64,000 nucleotides of DNA, taken from an uncultured Rhodospirillaceae bacterium (GTDB lineage Bacteria > Pseudomonadota > Alphaproteobacteria > Rhodospirillales > Casp-alpha2). Made by a program: the position numbers and the translations under genes. Of this stretch, positions 1 through 9,514 are shown one piece after another. The notes under the pieces are model-generated. The model did no database searches. It was not told the origin of the DNA and worked only from the letters and a program-made list of their open reading frames with translations. Each line of letters starts with the position of its first letter. Within the stretch, counting starts at the first letter, position 1. The stretch spans positions 1 to 64,000 of the forward strand of contig CAJWCU010000012.1 in the NCBI GenBank assembly GCA_913030825.1, given 5' to 3'.

Positions 1-101
1 TGATCAGTTATCTCAACGCCTTCGGCATGCTGGCCGTCGCCTCGGCGGTGGCGATCCCGCTGATTCTGATGGCGCGCCAGCCCAGCAAAAAGGCAGGCTA
101 G
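1..101 (+). CDS. MFS efflux transporter, C-terminal end (partial)
   Basis: Only the last 32 codons are in the window, read from base 3 to the TAG at 99-101. They encode a hydrophobic helix (start ISYLNAFGMLAVAS, then VAIPLILMARQ) followed by a short basic tail ending SKKAG. A last transmembrane helix closing with proline and a basic LMARQ-like end is typical of DHA2/EmrB-type drug-resistance transporters of the major facilitator superfamily. The family call is an inference from this short piece; another polytopic carrier is possible. The gene ends head-on with the aldehyde dehydrogenase and shares its hairpin terminator. Confidence 0.5.
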   Translation, partial: ISYLNAFGMLAVASAVAIPLILMARQPSKKAG

Positions 102-140
102 GCCCCGCGTGGCCCGCCGCCGAATTCGGGGCGGCATGAA

Positions 141-169
141 AAAGGCGCCTCCCGGCAGGAGGCGCCTTT
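141..169. terminator. Bidirectional hairpin terminator
   Basis: A perfect 12-bp stem (AAAGGCGCCTCC / GGAGGCGCCTTT) with a 5-base loop lies between two convergent genes. It has A-rich sequence on one side and a T-run on the other, so it can end transcription from both directions. Confidence 0.85.
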
Positions 170-191
170 CGCATTTCCGGTTGCCCGCGGA

Positions 192-1694
192 TCAGGCCCG
201 GGGCGTCTCCAGATTGACGGTCACGTTCTTGCGTTGGGTGAAGCTTTCCAGCATGCCTTCCAGGGAGAACTCCCGGCCCAGGCCACTTTGCTTGTAGCCG
301 CCGTAGGAATGGCCCGGCAACTGCCCGCCGCCCTGGTTGACCTGAACCCAGCCGCTTTCGATCGCATGCGCCGCCCGCAGGCCGGCGCCGATGTCGTGGG
401 TCCAGACATAGGCGGCGAGGCCGTAATGGCTGTCGTTGGCCATGCGGATGACCTCGTCCTCGTCGGTCCAGCGGATCGCCACCAGGACCGGGCCGAAGAT
501 TTCTTCGCGCGCCAGGCGCCAATCGTTGGATGCGTCCGCGAACAGGGTCGGCATGGTGAAGTAACCCTCGGACAACGGTCCGGATTCCGGCGGCATGCCG
601 CCCATCACCAGCCGCGCGTCCTCGCGTTTCAGGCCGTCCTCGACATAGCCGCAGACCCGGCGGAACTGTTTTTCGTTGATGACGGTGCCGATGTCCGTTT
701 CTTCGTCCAGCGGATCGCCGAGTTTCAGCTTCGACGTTTTGTCGGCCAACTTATCGAGGAACGAGTCGAAAATGTCGGCATGCAGGAACAGGCGCGATCC
801 CGCCGTGCAGGACTGGCTCTGCCGCGTGAACCGCATGGCGGCGATGATGCCGTCGACGACCCAGTCTTCGTTGGCGTCCGGATAGACGATGGACGGGCTC
901 TTGCCGCCCAGTTCCAACGACACGGGCACGATCCGTTCGGCTGCCGCGCGCATCATGATCTTGCCGACCTCGGTCGACCCGGTGAACGACAGCTTGGCGA
1001 TACCGGGATGGGTCGCCAGCGGCCCGCCGCATTCCTCGCCATAACCGGTCAGCAGATTGAGCACGCCGCCCGGAAGGAACTCCTGGCAGATCTCGGCCAT
1101 CAGCATCACGCCCAGGGGCGCGTCCTCGGCGGCCTTGAGGACCACCGTGTTCCCGGCGACGACGCCGGCGGCGATCTTCAGCGCGCCCAGCAGGACCGGC
1201 GCGTTCCACGGAATGACGGCGCCGACCACGCCCAGCGGCTCACGCCGGGTATAGCTCAGCATGTTTTCGCCGAGCGGGATGGTCTCGCCTTTCAATTCGC
1301 CGGAAAGCCCGCCGTAATAACGGAAGATTTCGGCCGTGATATTGGCTTCGGGGCGCGCCTGGGTACGCAGCGCGTTGCCCGTTTCCAGGGCGATCAGGCG
1401 GGCCATTTCCTCGGCCCGGGCTTCCAAAGCGTCGGCGATTTTCAACAAGGCCCGGCCGCGCACGCGCGGGTTGGTGCGCGCCCATTCGGGGAAGACCTTG
1501 GTCGCCGCGGCCACGGCGGCCTCGACGTCGGCGGCGCCGCCGCGCGGCACCTCGGCGATCTTCGTGCGGTTGGCGGGGTTTTCAACGTCGATCCGGGCGC
1601 CGGAGACGCTTTCCACCCATTTGCCGTCGATCAGCATACCTTTCGGCGTGTAGGTGGTGGCACCGGTATCGGTTTTCATTGTGGCAGTGGTCAT
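192..1694 (-). CDS. NAD(P)-dependent aldehyde dehydrogenase
   Basis: A 500-aa cytoplasmic aldehyde dehydrogenase, full length for the superfamily. Visible are the substrate-tunnel Asn in IPWNAP (about residue 164), the coenzyme Lys (187), the FTGSTEVGK nucleotide-binding turn (about 237-245), the general base Glu261 in ELGGKSP and the catalytic Cys296 in QSQSCTAGSR. The enzyme oxidises an aldehyde to its carboxylate; the substrate cannot be read from sequence. The ATG at 1694 is chosen because the N-terminus MTTATMKTDT leads directly into the usual LIDGKWV segment; an upstream extension to 1868 would add an unconserved, proline-rich stretch. It stands alone, convergent with the MFS gene. Confidence 0.93.
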   Translation of the reverse strand: MTTATMKTDTGATTYTPKGMLIDGKWVESVSGARIDVENPANRTKIAEVPRGGAADVEAAVAAATKVFPEWARTNPRVRGRALLKIADALEARAEEMARLIALETGNALRTQARPEANITAEIFRYYGGLSGELKGETIPLGENMLSYTRREPLGVVGAVIPWNAPVLLGALKIAAGVVAGNTVVLKAAEDAPLGVMLMAEICQEFLPGGVLNLLTGYGEECGGPLATHPGIAKLSFTGSTEVGKIMMRAAAERIVPVSLELGGKSPSIVYPDANEDWVVDGIIAAMRFTRQSQSCTAGSRLFLHADIFDSFLDKLADKTSKLKLGDPLDEETDIGTVINEKQFRRVCGYVEDGLKREDARLVMGGMPPESGPLSEGYFTMPTLFADASNDWRLAREEIFGPVLVAIRWTDEDEVIRMANDSHYGLAAYVWTHDIGAGLRAAHAIESGWVQVNQGGGQLPGHSYGGYKQSGLGREFSLEGMLESFTQRKNVTVNLETPRA

Positions 1695-1828
1695 CGTAGG
1701 TTCCTCAAAGTCCCTTGGTGGGCCCCCCCCAGTCACGCAGGTTGTTCCCGGGTATAACACGGGACGGCCATAATGACCGAATCCCGCAGCCGGGCCAGTA
1801 GGACATGGAGGAAGACGGCAGGGGAGGG

Positions 1829-2755
1829 TCAGTTGTCCGGTTTCGGTTGGACATTCTGCCCGGCGCATTCGCCGAGGCTGCCGTCGGGCATTTTGGCGCC
1901 GCAGATATTGGTTTCCTGATCGATGACGCTTTCGAAGCTCGCCCCCGACAGGTCGGCGCCGGTGAAATCGGCGTGCCGGACATCGGTCAGAATGAACTTA
2001 CAGCGCAGGCATTTCACGCCGGTCAGATTGGCGTCGCTTAAATCCGTCGATTGCAGGAGCGAGCCGCTCAGGTCCGCGCCGCTCAGGTTGGCGCCCGAAA
2101 GACTGGCGCCGGTCAGATCGACGCCACGCATGTTGGCGCCGCTAAGATCGGCCCCATCCAGGTTGGCGTTGGACAACGAGATATCCGCCATCCAGGCACC
2201 GCGCAGGTCGGCGCTGCGGAAATCGGTCCAGGCCGCATTGACCTTGACGAACCGTACCCCCGCGAATTCCCCGGCGGACAGGGTGGCGCCGCTTAGATCG
2301 ACCCGATCGAATTCCGCGCCGGGCGCGAAGACGAAGGACATGTCCGTATCGCTCAAGTCGCTGTCTGTGAATGCGGCGTTCTCGATCTGGGCACGTGCCA
2401 GTTTGGCGCCTTTCAAGTCCGAGTCACGAAAGTCGGCGAGGGCCAGGTTGCTGCTGTCCAGATTGGTGTTCCGCATCCGGCAACCGAGAAAATCGGCGCT
2501 GAAGATGAAAGCGCCGCTCAGGTCCTGGTCCGACAGGTCGCAGCGTTCCAATTTGAGGTACCGCAGGTCGCAGAACCGGCAGGACGCTCCGGCTTCGACG
2601 GCCTTGGCGGCTTCCGGATCGGCGGCCCGCGCGGTCCCGACCGTCGCCGGAGCCGCCAATACCGACAGGGCCACCGCCGCGCCGACGGCCACCGACATCA
2701 GCGCGGCCGGTCGGCGCGAGACGGGGCGGGAGGGCAGGGAGTGTATCGACGGCAT
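1829..2755 (-). CDS. Exported pentapeptide-repeat protein
   Basis: A 308-aa protein with an N-terminal signal peptide (basic start, hydrophobic MSVAVGAAVALSVLAA, Ala-rich cleavage region near residue 45). The rest is mostly A(D/N)LXX pentapeptide repeats (for example GANLSGADLSG), which fold as a right-handed quadrilateral β-helix. A pair of cysteines (CRFC) precedes the first coil and a second pair (CLRC) lies later in the repeats, so disulfides in the periplasm are plausible. No enzymatic motif is visible. It begins 13 bases after the secretin-like gene on the same strand, so the two are probably co-transcribed. The role is unknown; binding or scaffolding near the outer-membrane secretin is an inference. 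Confidence 0.85.
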   Translation of the reverse strand: MPSIHSLPSRPVSRRPAALMSVAVGAAVALSVLAAPATVGTARAADPEAAKAVEAGASCRFCDLRYLKLERCDLSDQDLSGAFIFSADFLGCRMRNTNLDSSNLALADFRDSDLKGAKLARAQIENAAFTDSDLSDTDMSFVFAPGAEFDRVDLSGATLSAGEFAGVRFVKVNAAWTDFRSADLRGAWMADISLSNANLDGADLSGANMRGVDLTGASLSGANLSGADLSGSLLQSTDLSDANLTGVKCLRCKFILTDVRHADFTGADLSGASFESVIDQETNICGAKMPDGSLGECAGQNVQPKPDN

Positions 2756-2768
2756 CGGACGGCCTTCG

Positions 2769-4718
2769 TCAATAGAACAGGAAACCGAGCGCCCGTTTCA
2801 GGCGCGAGGACAGGGATTGGTTGTTTTCCCAACGGTCCAGCACGACGTCGCCGGTGCGGAATTCGCGGTAGAGCGCGTTGTCTTGCATATGGCTGAACAC
2901 CGAGGCCCAGTTGGGGTAGGAGCGGAACCAATCCGCATGCCGTGCGCGAAATTCATCGACGGCGGATTCCTCGGGCGTGCCGTTCTTGGACTTGCTCGGC
3001 TGACGGTAGACGTATTCCGGCAGCCGCGGGGTGATCAGCAACAGGACGGATTTGTTGAAATCCGTCGTCGTCTGGCGGCTGAAGAAGTATTGCACCAGGG
3101 GAATTTCCTGCAGCAGCGGCACGCCGTCACGCGTCAGCTCCGTTTCCTTCTCGCTCAGGCCCGACAGGATTAGCGTCTCGTTATAATTCATGGTGACGTT
3201 CGCGTTGACCGTCGTGCGCGAGGTCTCGATCTTCGACGTGAACCCCGTGACCTTGGCATTCGGCGTATTGAGGAACGTGCGTTCGGCGACCACGGCCATC
3301 TTGACGCGCCCATCGTCCAGCATCTCCGGCGTGATGTTCAGCTTCACGCCGACATCTTCCTCGATCGAAACCGCCTCGCCCGTACCGCCGGCGGTGGATG
3401 GCAGGGTCTGGGCCTTGATCGAAACGCCGGAAAAGAATTCCGATGCCTGGCCGTTCATCGCCGTCAGGGTCGGGCGCGCCAGGATTTCGCTGCGTTCGTC
3501 CGTGGAATTGGCGATGTTCAACGAGTAGGTGATCGATGGGATGTTCAGCGCCCGGGTGATCGTGCGCGTGAAATCGCCGGTGGTCGTTCGTGTGTCGGAC
3601 AACGAAAACCCGGCTGTCGATAAATCGGTGCTGCCGAATTGCAGGGTCAGGTTCGACAGCAGGTTGACGCCCTTGGCGGTGGTCGTTTCTTCTTCCGTGC
3701 GGATGATGACGACGTCGACGATGACCATCTGGTTCGCGTCCGGCGTCGGCGCCTCGGCCTGGGCCGCGTCGCCTGCCTGATCGGATTGGCCCGTCGCATC
3801 GCCGCCTTCCTGAACCGAGGTCACCGGCGCCGGCGCCGGGGCGCCCGGGTCCGGGGTCACGGTGTCCGCCCAGGGTGAACGGGCGTTCCGGTAGGGCGTG
3901 ACCGCATCGGAGTCCGGTTCCGGGCTGGGCACGCCTTGGGCCAGCAGGACCGGGTTGCGAACGTGGAACCGGGTCCAGTCGGTCAACCGGTCGCGCAGGT
4001 GGCTGTTGGTCGAGGGGGCCGGATTGATGGTTTTCAGGCGGTCGGCGAAATCGAGCGCCGTGTTCGGTTGATTCAAGGCGGCCAACGTGATCGCCGATGC
4101 CTGCTGCACGCGCGCACTGTCGGGCTCGACCTCGCGAAGTTTGCGCAACACGCCTTCCGCCGTCGGCAGGTCACCCGCGTAATAGGACGCCGCCGCCATG
4201 TAATAGAGAAGGTCCGGATCGCGCGGATGGAGGATCAGCGCCTCGGCGAAACGTGTTTGGGCGCCGCGAAAATTCCGCAGGTCCAATTCCAGCAACCCGG
4301 CGTGGTAGTGGGCGATCCAGTTCGATGCGTCCAACCGTACCGCCCGGTCGTAACCCTGACGCGCCAGATCGTATTTGGCGTCGGCCCCGGCCAGGGCCAT
4401 CAGGTGATAGGTCAGGCCCGCCAGGAAATTCAGGCTCGAATTGCCGCCGTCGATACGAAGCGCTTTGTTGAACGCATCCAGCGCGCGTTCCAGATCGCCG
4501 TCGTCCAGATGGCGGATGCCTTCCGCCGCCAGGCGGCGGGGTTCGGTATTGATTTTTTCCTGGGGAATGGCTTCGGCGACGGATCTGCTTTCGATGCCCG
4601 AAACGCTTGCCGTCTGACAGGCGGTAAGCAGGCACAACCCGACAGCGACGCTCAAAACCGGTAGCGGTCGGCGGTGCTGCCTGCGCGGATCTTCGCCTAA
4701 GTCGTCGTGGCGAGCCAA
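2769..4718 (-). CDS. TPR-containing secretin-like outer-membrane lipoprotein
   Basis: A 649-aa protein with a lipoprotein signal (LCLLTAC lipobox, Cys about residue 34), then several TPR-like helix pairs (about 60-240), a Pro/Ala/Asp-rich linker (about 260-330) and a C-terminal secretin domain of the GspD/PulD family (about 330-580). The secretin part has the typical pattern ARPTLTAMNGQ, VGVKLNITPEM, LILSGLSEKE and SVLLLITPRLP. Secretins form gated outer-membrane channels for type II, Tad or similar systems, but no other secretion genes lie nearby. The start is TTG at 4718 with GAGGGGG eight bases upstream; no ATG precedes the lipobox. TPR and secretin in one lipoprotein suggests the pilot/assembly function is built in (inference). 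Confidence 0.8.
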   Translation of the reverse strand: MARHDDLGEDPRRQHRRPLPVLSVAVGLCLLTACQTASVSGIESRSVAEAIPQEKINTEPRRLAAEGIRHLDDGDLERALDAFNKALRIDGGNSSLNFLAGLTYHLMALAGADAKYDLARQGYDRAVRLDASNWIAHYHAGLLELDLRNFRGAQTRFAEALILHPRDPDLLYYMAAASYYAGDLPTAEGVLRKLREVEPDSARVQQASAITLAALNQPNTALDFADRLKTINPAPSTNSHLRDRLTDWTRFHVRNPVLLAQGVPSPEPDSDAVTPYRNARSPWADTVTPDPGAPAPAPVTSVQEGGDATGQSDQAGDAAQAEAPTPDANQMVIVDVVIIRTEEETTTAKGVNLLSNLTLQFGSTDLSTAGFSLSDTRTTTGDFTRTITRALNIPSITYSLNIANSTDERSEILARPTLTAMNGQASEFFSGVSIKAQTLPSTAGGTGEAVSIEEDVGVKLNITPEMLDDGRVKMAVVAERTFLNTPNAKVTGFTSKIETSRTTVNANVTMNYNETLILSGLSEKETELTRDGVPLLQEIPLVQYFFSRQTTTDFNKSVLLLITPRLPEYVYRQPSKSKNGTPEESAVDEFRARHADWFRSYPNWASVFSHMQDNALYREFRTGDVVLDRWENNQSLSSRLKRALGFLFY

Positions 4719-4872
4719 AATTTCCCCCTCGGCCAGGTGCCGGTATCGCCGGGCATCCTGCCCCGTAAGCGGTCCCAGACGGCGATGCCGCCTTCGGACT
4801 TGATCAGACTATACTGAAGGACCAAGTTGAATTCTATACGCCAACGTATTGTTTTGAAAAGGCTCTCCACCA

Positions 4873-6237
4873 ATGGATGCTTCCGCCGCACCCATTCTCG
4901 TCTGGTTTCGCCGCGATCTTCGTGTGGGTGACAATCCGGCCCTTGCTGCCGCGGCATCGACGGGCCGTCCGATCATTCCCGTCTTCATCCTGGATGACGA
5001 AACGCCGGGGCTCCGGGCAGCTGGAGGCGCATCCCGGTGGTGGCTGCATGGTGCCTTGGCCGCTTTGGCGGAGGACCTGACCGCCGCCGGGTCGTGTTTG
5101 ATTCTGCGACGGGGGGCGGCGGGCCGGGTACTCGACGATCTGATCGCGGAAACCGGCGCCACGGCGGTCCATTGGAACCGCCTTTACGACGCCGGCGGCA
5201 TTTCCCGTGACAAGGAGATCAAATCGTCCCTGAAGGACCGCGGGATCGCGGCGGAAAGCTTCAACGGATCGCTGTTGTTCGAACCGTGGGAGATCAAGAC
5301 CAAGGCCGGCAGCTGGTTCAAGGTCTATACCCGGTTCTGGCAGGCTTGCCGCGCGGCGGGCGACCCGCCGCCGCCGATCGATACACCCACGGCGATGCCT
5401 GCGCCGGGTGCCTGGCCTGAAAGCGACGATCTGGAGGCCTGGGCCCTGTTGCCACAGGCGCCCGATTGGGCCGCCGGGTTTCACGACCATTGGACGCCGG
5501 GGGCGGCGGGGGCATTGGCCCGGCTCGAGCATTTTTTGTCAGACGCGGTCGACGCCTATGCCGACGACCGGGATTTTCCGGCCACGCCCGCGACCTCGGG
5601 TCTGTCCCCCCATCTGGCCTGGGGCGATATCGGCCCGCGTCAGGTCTGGCAGGCGGCGATGGCCGGGGCGCCCGCCGGGGCCGGGCGGGAGACCTTCCTG
5701 AAGGAACTTGTCTGGCGCGAGTTCGCCCATCACGTGACGTTCCATCAGCCGGACATGGCGACCGTTCCCATGGATGCGAAGTTCCGCGATTTTCCGTGGG
5801 AACCGGATGACGACCTACTGGCCGTCTGGCAACAGGGCCGTACCGGCTATCCCATGGTCGATGCCGGGATGCGCGAGCTTTGGGCGACCGGTACCATGCA
5901 CAACCGGGTGCGCATGGTCGCGGCCTCGTTCCTGGTCAAACATCTGATGCAGCCCTGGCAGGCGGGCGAGGCCTGGTTCTGGGATACCCTGGTCGATGCC
6001 GACCCGGCGTCGAACCCGTTCAACTGGCAATGGGTCGCGGGCTGCGGCGCCGACGCGGCACCCTATTTCCGCATCTTCAATCCGACCCTGCAGGCCGATA
6101 AGTTCGATGCCGACGGCGCCTATCTGCGGCGCTGGATACCGGAGTTGACCGAAGGCGGCTACCCCGATCCCATCGTCGATCACAAGATCGCGCGGGAACG
6201 GGCATTGGTGGCCTTCAAATCGCTCAAGCGGGAATAG
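4873..6237 (+). CDS. phrB: Deoxyribodipyrimidine photolyase (class I)
   Basis: A 454-aa, two-domain photolyase that uses FADH- and blue light to split cyclobutane pyrimidine dimers. The N-terminal Rossmann antenna domain starts ILVWFRRDLRVGDNPAL. The C-terminal FAD-binding helical domain shows the family signatures WREFAHHV, GYPMVDAGMRELWATG, MHNRVRMVAASFLVKHL and NPFNWQWVAGCGADAAPYFRIFNP. Length is typical. It is divergent from the secretin gene across about 150 bp and converges on prmA with only 12 bp between stop codons. Cryptochrome cannot be fully excluded, but the motifs are those of a repair enzyme. Confidence 0.95.
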   Translation: MDASAAPILVWFRRDLRVGDNPALAAAASTGRPIIPVFILDDETPGLRAAGGASRWWLHGALAALAEDLTAAGSCLILRRGAAGRVLDDLIAETGATAVHWNRLYDAGGISRDKEIKSSLKDRGIAAESFNGSLLFEPWEIKTKAGSWFKVYTRFWQACRAAGDPPPPIDTPTAMPAPGAWPESDDLEAWALLPQAPDWAAGFHDHWTPGAAGALARLEHFLSDAVDAYADDRDFPATPATSGLSPHLAWGDIGPRQVWQAAMAGAPAGAGRETFLKELVWREFAHHVTFHQPDMATVPMDAKFRDFPWEPDDDLLAVWQQGRTGYPMVDAGMRELWATGTMHNRVRMVAASFLVKHLMQPWQAGEAWFWDTLVDADPASNPFNWQWVAGCGADAAPYFRIFNPTLQADKFDADGAYLRRWIPELTEGGYPDPIVDHKIARERALVAFKSLKRE

Positions 6238-6249
6238 GATGCGACGGGC

Positions 6250-7131
6250 TTAGCCCGGCTTCTTCATCACCAACGACCGCCAGCCGTTGATCGTCATGTG
6301 ACGGACCAGGCGCAGGCCCTGGCGGCGATGGGCGGTGATGACCAGCGGCGTGTCGCGGACCAATAGGCCCGACAGGATCGCCGTGCCGCCGGGGGCGAGG
6401 TGCCGCGCCAGGTCCTTGGACAGCTTGCGGATCGGCCGGGCCAGGATGTTTTCGAAGATCAGGTCGTAGGGCTTGGCCGCCCGCACGACGGGCGAGGCAT
6501 AGCCCGGCCCCGAGACGGCGGAGACCAGATGGCCGACATCGTTACGATCCGCGTTGAAGGCGGTGACGCGGGCGGCTTCGTCGTCGATGTCCGTGGCGAC
6601 GACGGGACAACGGAACAGCTTCGCCGCCGCGATGCCCAGAATGCCGGAGCCACAGCCCATGTCCAGCACCCGCCGGGGCTTCAGCCGGGGGGCGGATTTT
6701 TCCAACAGGGTCAGGCAACCCGCGGTCGAGCCGTGCTCTCCCGATCCGAAGGCCGTACCCGCGTCCAGCATGATCGGCACCATGCCCAGCGGCGGTGTGT
6801 CTTCAACGTGGCTGCCGTGGACAAAGAAACGGCCCACCGTCAGCGGCGGAAATTCGAACAGGTTTTCCGTCAGCCAATCCTTGGGCGGGATCAGGTCGAT
6901 CACCGGCGTCGGCGCGTCACCGTCGGGAAAGGCGGCGTTGAGCGCGGCCTTGAGTTGCGCGCGATCCGGTTCGTCGGCGGCGATGCCTTCGACCCGCCAG
7001 TCATCGTCCGTATCGGAATCGCCGAAGGCGGTGACGGCCAGGCAGACCGGCTCCAGGCAGGCTTCCAGAAAGGGCACGGCTTCCATCTTCACGCTGAAAG
7101 CGATGGACCATTGAAAGCGGCCGCCGGTCAC
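6250..7131 (-). CDS. prmA: Ribosomal protein L11 methyltransferase
   Basis: A 293-aa SAM-dependent methyltransferase that trimethylates ribosomal protein L11. The C-terminal half has the class I SAM fold: VLDMGCGSGILGIAAAKL (motif I), VATDIDDEAARV (motif II) and the FENILARP motif characteristic of PrmA. An upstream GxAFGSGEHGST-like segment is also typical. The start is a GTG at 7131 that overlaps the uvrD stop codon (GTGA), so translation is coupled to uvrD. The open frame continues upstream to 7971, but that is only the shadow of uvrD. The N-terminal domain is shorter and more diverged than in enteric PrmA, as usual in Alphaproteobacteria. Confidence 0.92.
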   Translation of the reverse strand: MTGGRFQWSIAFSVKMEAVPFLEACLEPVCLAVTAFGDSDTDDDWRVEGIAADEPDRAQLKAALNAAFPDGDAPTPVIDLIPPKDWLTENLFEFPPLTVGRFFVHGSHVEDTPPLGMVPIMLDAGTAFGSGEHGSTAGCLTLLEKSAPRLKPRRVLDMGCGSGILGIAAAKLFRCPVVATDIDDEAARVTAFNADRNDVGHLVSAVSGPGYASPVVRAAKPYDLIFENILARPIRKLSKDLARHLAPGGTAILSGLLVRDTPLVITAHRRQGLRLVRHMTINGWRSLVMKKPG

Positions 7132-9431
7132 GACACGGTCTCGACGAAACTGCCCATGACCTTTTTGCGCCCGGCTTTCTCGAAATCGATTTCCAGTTTG
7201 TCGCCGTCCTTGGCGGTGATCCGGCCGTAGCCGAATTTCTGATGGAACACGCGGGTTCCGACGGACAGGCCATCGGTATCGCCCGCGCGTTCGGCGACCC
7301 GCCAATCGCCGCCGGCACCGCCGGTCCCGGCGAAACGCTGGGTGCGCGGGCCGCGCCGCCGCATGGCGCCCGGGAAGGACGTGCCACCGCCGAAACCGCC
7401 GCCGCCATAGCCGCCGTCGCTCAATCCGCCGTAGCCGTTGCCGGTATAAAGCCCCTGTTCCTGCTGGCGGTCGATATTGGCGGCGGGCAATTCGTCGACG
7501 AAGCGCGACGGCAGCGCCGTTTGCCATTGGCCGTAGACCCGCCGGTTGGCGGCGAAGGAAACGGCGGCGCGCTTGCGCGCCCGGGTCAGCCCGACATAGG
7601 CGAGACGGCGTTCTTCCTCCAACGCCGGCAGGCCGCCTTCGTCCAAAGCGCGCTGATGGGGGAACAGGCCTTCTTCCCAGCCGGGCAGGAACACGGTCTC
7701 GAATTCCAGGCCCTTGGCGCCGTGGAGCGTCATCAAGGAGACCTTGTCGTCCGTGGCGTTTTCTTCGTTCTCCATGACCAGGCTGACGTGTTCCAGGAAG
7801 CCCGCCAGATTGTCGAAATCCTCCAACGCCACGACCATTTCCTTGAGGTTCTCCAGCCGTCCCTGGGCCTCCGGCGCCTTGCTTTCGCGCCACATGCCGG
7901 TGTAGCCGCTTTCGTCCAGCACGGTTTTGACCACGTCGATATGGTCGGTGACCGAAACCAGGGCCCGCCAACGGTCGAAATCATCCAGCAATTGGGTCAG
8001 GGTCTGGCGTGCCTTGGGCTTCAACTCGTCCGTACCACACAATTCACGCGCGGCGGCGGTCAGCGCGAGGCCCCGCGACCGGGCATGCAGATGCATGGCC
8101 TGCAAGGTGGCGTCGCCCAGGCCGCGTTTGGGCAGGTTGAAGATACGCTCGAACGCCAGGTCGTCGGCCGGTTGCGCGATGACCCGCAGATAGGCGATGG
8201 CGTCGCGGATTTCCTGGCGTTCGTAGAACCGCTGGCCGCCAACCACCCGGTAAGGCACACCCAGCGTGATCAGCCGTTCTTCGAATTCGCGGGTCTGGAA
8301 CCCGGCGCGGACCAGGACGGCGATTTCGTTCAGTTTGTGGCCGGAGCCGTGCAGACTTTCGATCTCGTCGCCGATCACGCGGGCTTCCTCGTCGCCATCC
8401 CACACACCGCGCACGATGACTGGGTCGCCGTCGTTCTCTTCGGTCCAGAGCGTCTTGCCGAGGCGCCCGTCGTTATGGGCGATCAGGCCCGAGGCGGCGG
8501 CCAGGATATGCGAGGTCGACCGGTAGTTGCGTTCCAGCCGCACCACCGTGGCGCCCGGAAAATCCTTCTCAAACCGCAGGATGTTGCCGACCTCGGCGCC
8601 GCGCCAGGAATAGATCGATTGATCATCGTCGCCGACGCAGCAGATGTTCTTGTGCGATTGGGCCAGCAGGCGCAGCCACAGGTATTGCGCCACGTTGGTA
8701 TCTTGGTACTCGTCGACCATGATGTATCGGAACTGGTTCTGATACTTGGCCAGGACCTGGGGGTTGTTGTTCAGCAACTCCAGGCAAAGCAGCAACAGAT
8801 CGCCGAAATCGCAGGCGTTCAGCGCCTCCAGCCGATCCTGATAGGCCTGATAGATTTCCAGGCCGCGCCCGTCGCAAAGCGCCTGGGCGTCTTCTTCCGG
8901 CAGTTTGTCCGGCGTCAGGCCGCGGTCCTTGAAGCGCTGGATGGCGCCTGAGACGACGCGCGGCGGCCAGCGTTTCTCGTCGATTTCCATGGCCGACAGG
9001 TGCTGTTTGACCAGGCGGACCTGATCGTCGGCGTCGAGGATCGTAAAATTGGGCTGGCGGCCGACCAGTTCGGCGTTGGCCCGCAGGATCCGCGCCCCGA
9101 TGGCATGGAAGGTGCCGACCCACCATCCCTCGACCGGCGCGCCCACCAAATTCCCGACCCGTTCCTTCATCTCGCGCGCCGCCTTGTTGGTGAAGGTGAC
9201 AGCGAGAACTTCCCACGGCCGTGCCTTGCGCTGCATCAGGATATGGGCGAGGCGCGTGGTCAGCACGCGGGTCTTGCCCGTGCCGGCACCCGCCAGGACA
9301 AGTACCGGGCCGTCGACGGCCTGCACGGCTTCGGTTTGGGTCTCGTTGAGGCCCTGCAGATAGGGTGCGGGCGCCGCGACAGAAGATGGCGGCGGTGGCG
9401 GCGCCGGAACGAATTGGGAGGAATCGGACAT
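7128..9431 (-). CDS. uvrD: ATP-dependent DNA helicase UvrD/PcrA
   Basis: A 767-aa superfamily 1A 3'-5' helicase for nucleotide excision and mismatch repair. Motifs in order: Walker A AGAGTGKT (47-54), AVTFTNKAAREMKERV (Ia), VDEYQDTN (Walker B), VGDDDQSIYSWRGA (III), RLERNYRS (IV), LMTLHGAKGLEFETVFLPG (V) and YVGLTRARKR (VI). Before the conserved C-terminal Tudor-like end (GTRVFHQKFGYGRI) there is a Gly/Tyr-rich, probably disordered stretch (about residues 665-690). A proline-rich N-terminal tag (PAPPPPPSS) precedes the helicase core. It is translationally coupled to prmA downstream; the Clc gene lies upstream on the same strand. Confidence 0.96.
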   Translation of the reverse strand: MSDSSQFVPAPPPPPSSVAAPAPYLQGLNETQTEAVQAVDGPVLVLAGAGTGKTRVLTTRLAHILMQRKARPWEVLAVTFTNKAAREMKERVGNLVGAPVEGWWVGTFHAIGARILRANAELVGRQPNFTILDADDQVRLVKQHLSAMEIDEKRWPPRVVSGAIQRFKDRGLTPDKLPEEDAQALCDGRGLEIYQAYQDRLEALNACDFGDLLLLCLELLNNNPQVLAKYQNQFRYIMVDEYQDTNVAQYLWLRLLAQSHKNICCVGDDDQSIYSWRGAEVGNILRFEKDFPGATVVRLERNYRSTSHILAAASGLIAHNDGRLGKTLWTEENDGDPVIVRGVWDGDEEARVIGDEIESLHGSGHKLNEIAVLVRAGFQTREFEERLITLGVPYRVVGGQRFYERQEIRDAIAYLRVIAQPADDLAFERIFNLPKRGLGDATLQAMHLHARSRGLALTAAARELCGTDELKPKARQTLTQLLDDFDRWRALVSVTDHIDVVKTVLDESGYTGMWRESKAPEAQGRLENLKEMVVALEDFDNLAGFLEHVSLVMENEENATDDKVSLMTLHGAKGLEFETVFLPGWEEGLFPHQRALDEGGLPALEEERRLAYVGLTRARKRAAVSFAANRRVYGQWQTALPSRFVDELPAANIDRQQEQGLYTGNGYGGLSDGGYGGGGFGGGTSFPGAMRRRGPRTQRFAGTGGAGGDWRVAERAGDTDGLSVGTRVFHQKFGYGRITAKDGDKLEIDFEKAGRKKVMGSFVETVS

Positions 9432-9514
9432 ACCGACTTATAAACCGGTCGCGCCCGGGATGCCATCGCGAGGCAGCCGATAAACCGGTCCTTTTCGCCC
9501 GGCGGAATAAGGGC

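Noticed and set aside
192-1757. Long plus-strand frame opposite the aldehyde dehydrogenase
   Set aside because: It is the shadow of a complete, motif-bearing gene; no independent signals.
6250-7971. Extended 573-aa form of PrmA
   Set aside because: The extra N-terminal half lies entirely within uvrD in another frame and is Arg/Gly-rich noise. The GTG overlapping the uvrD stop gives a normal PrmA.
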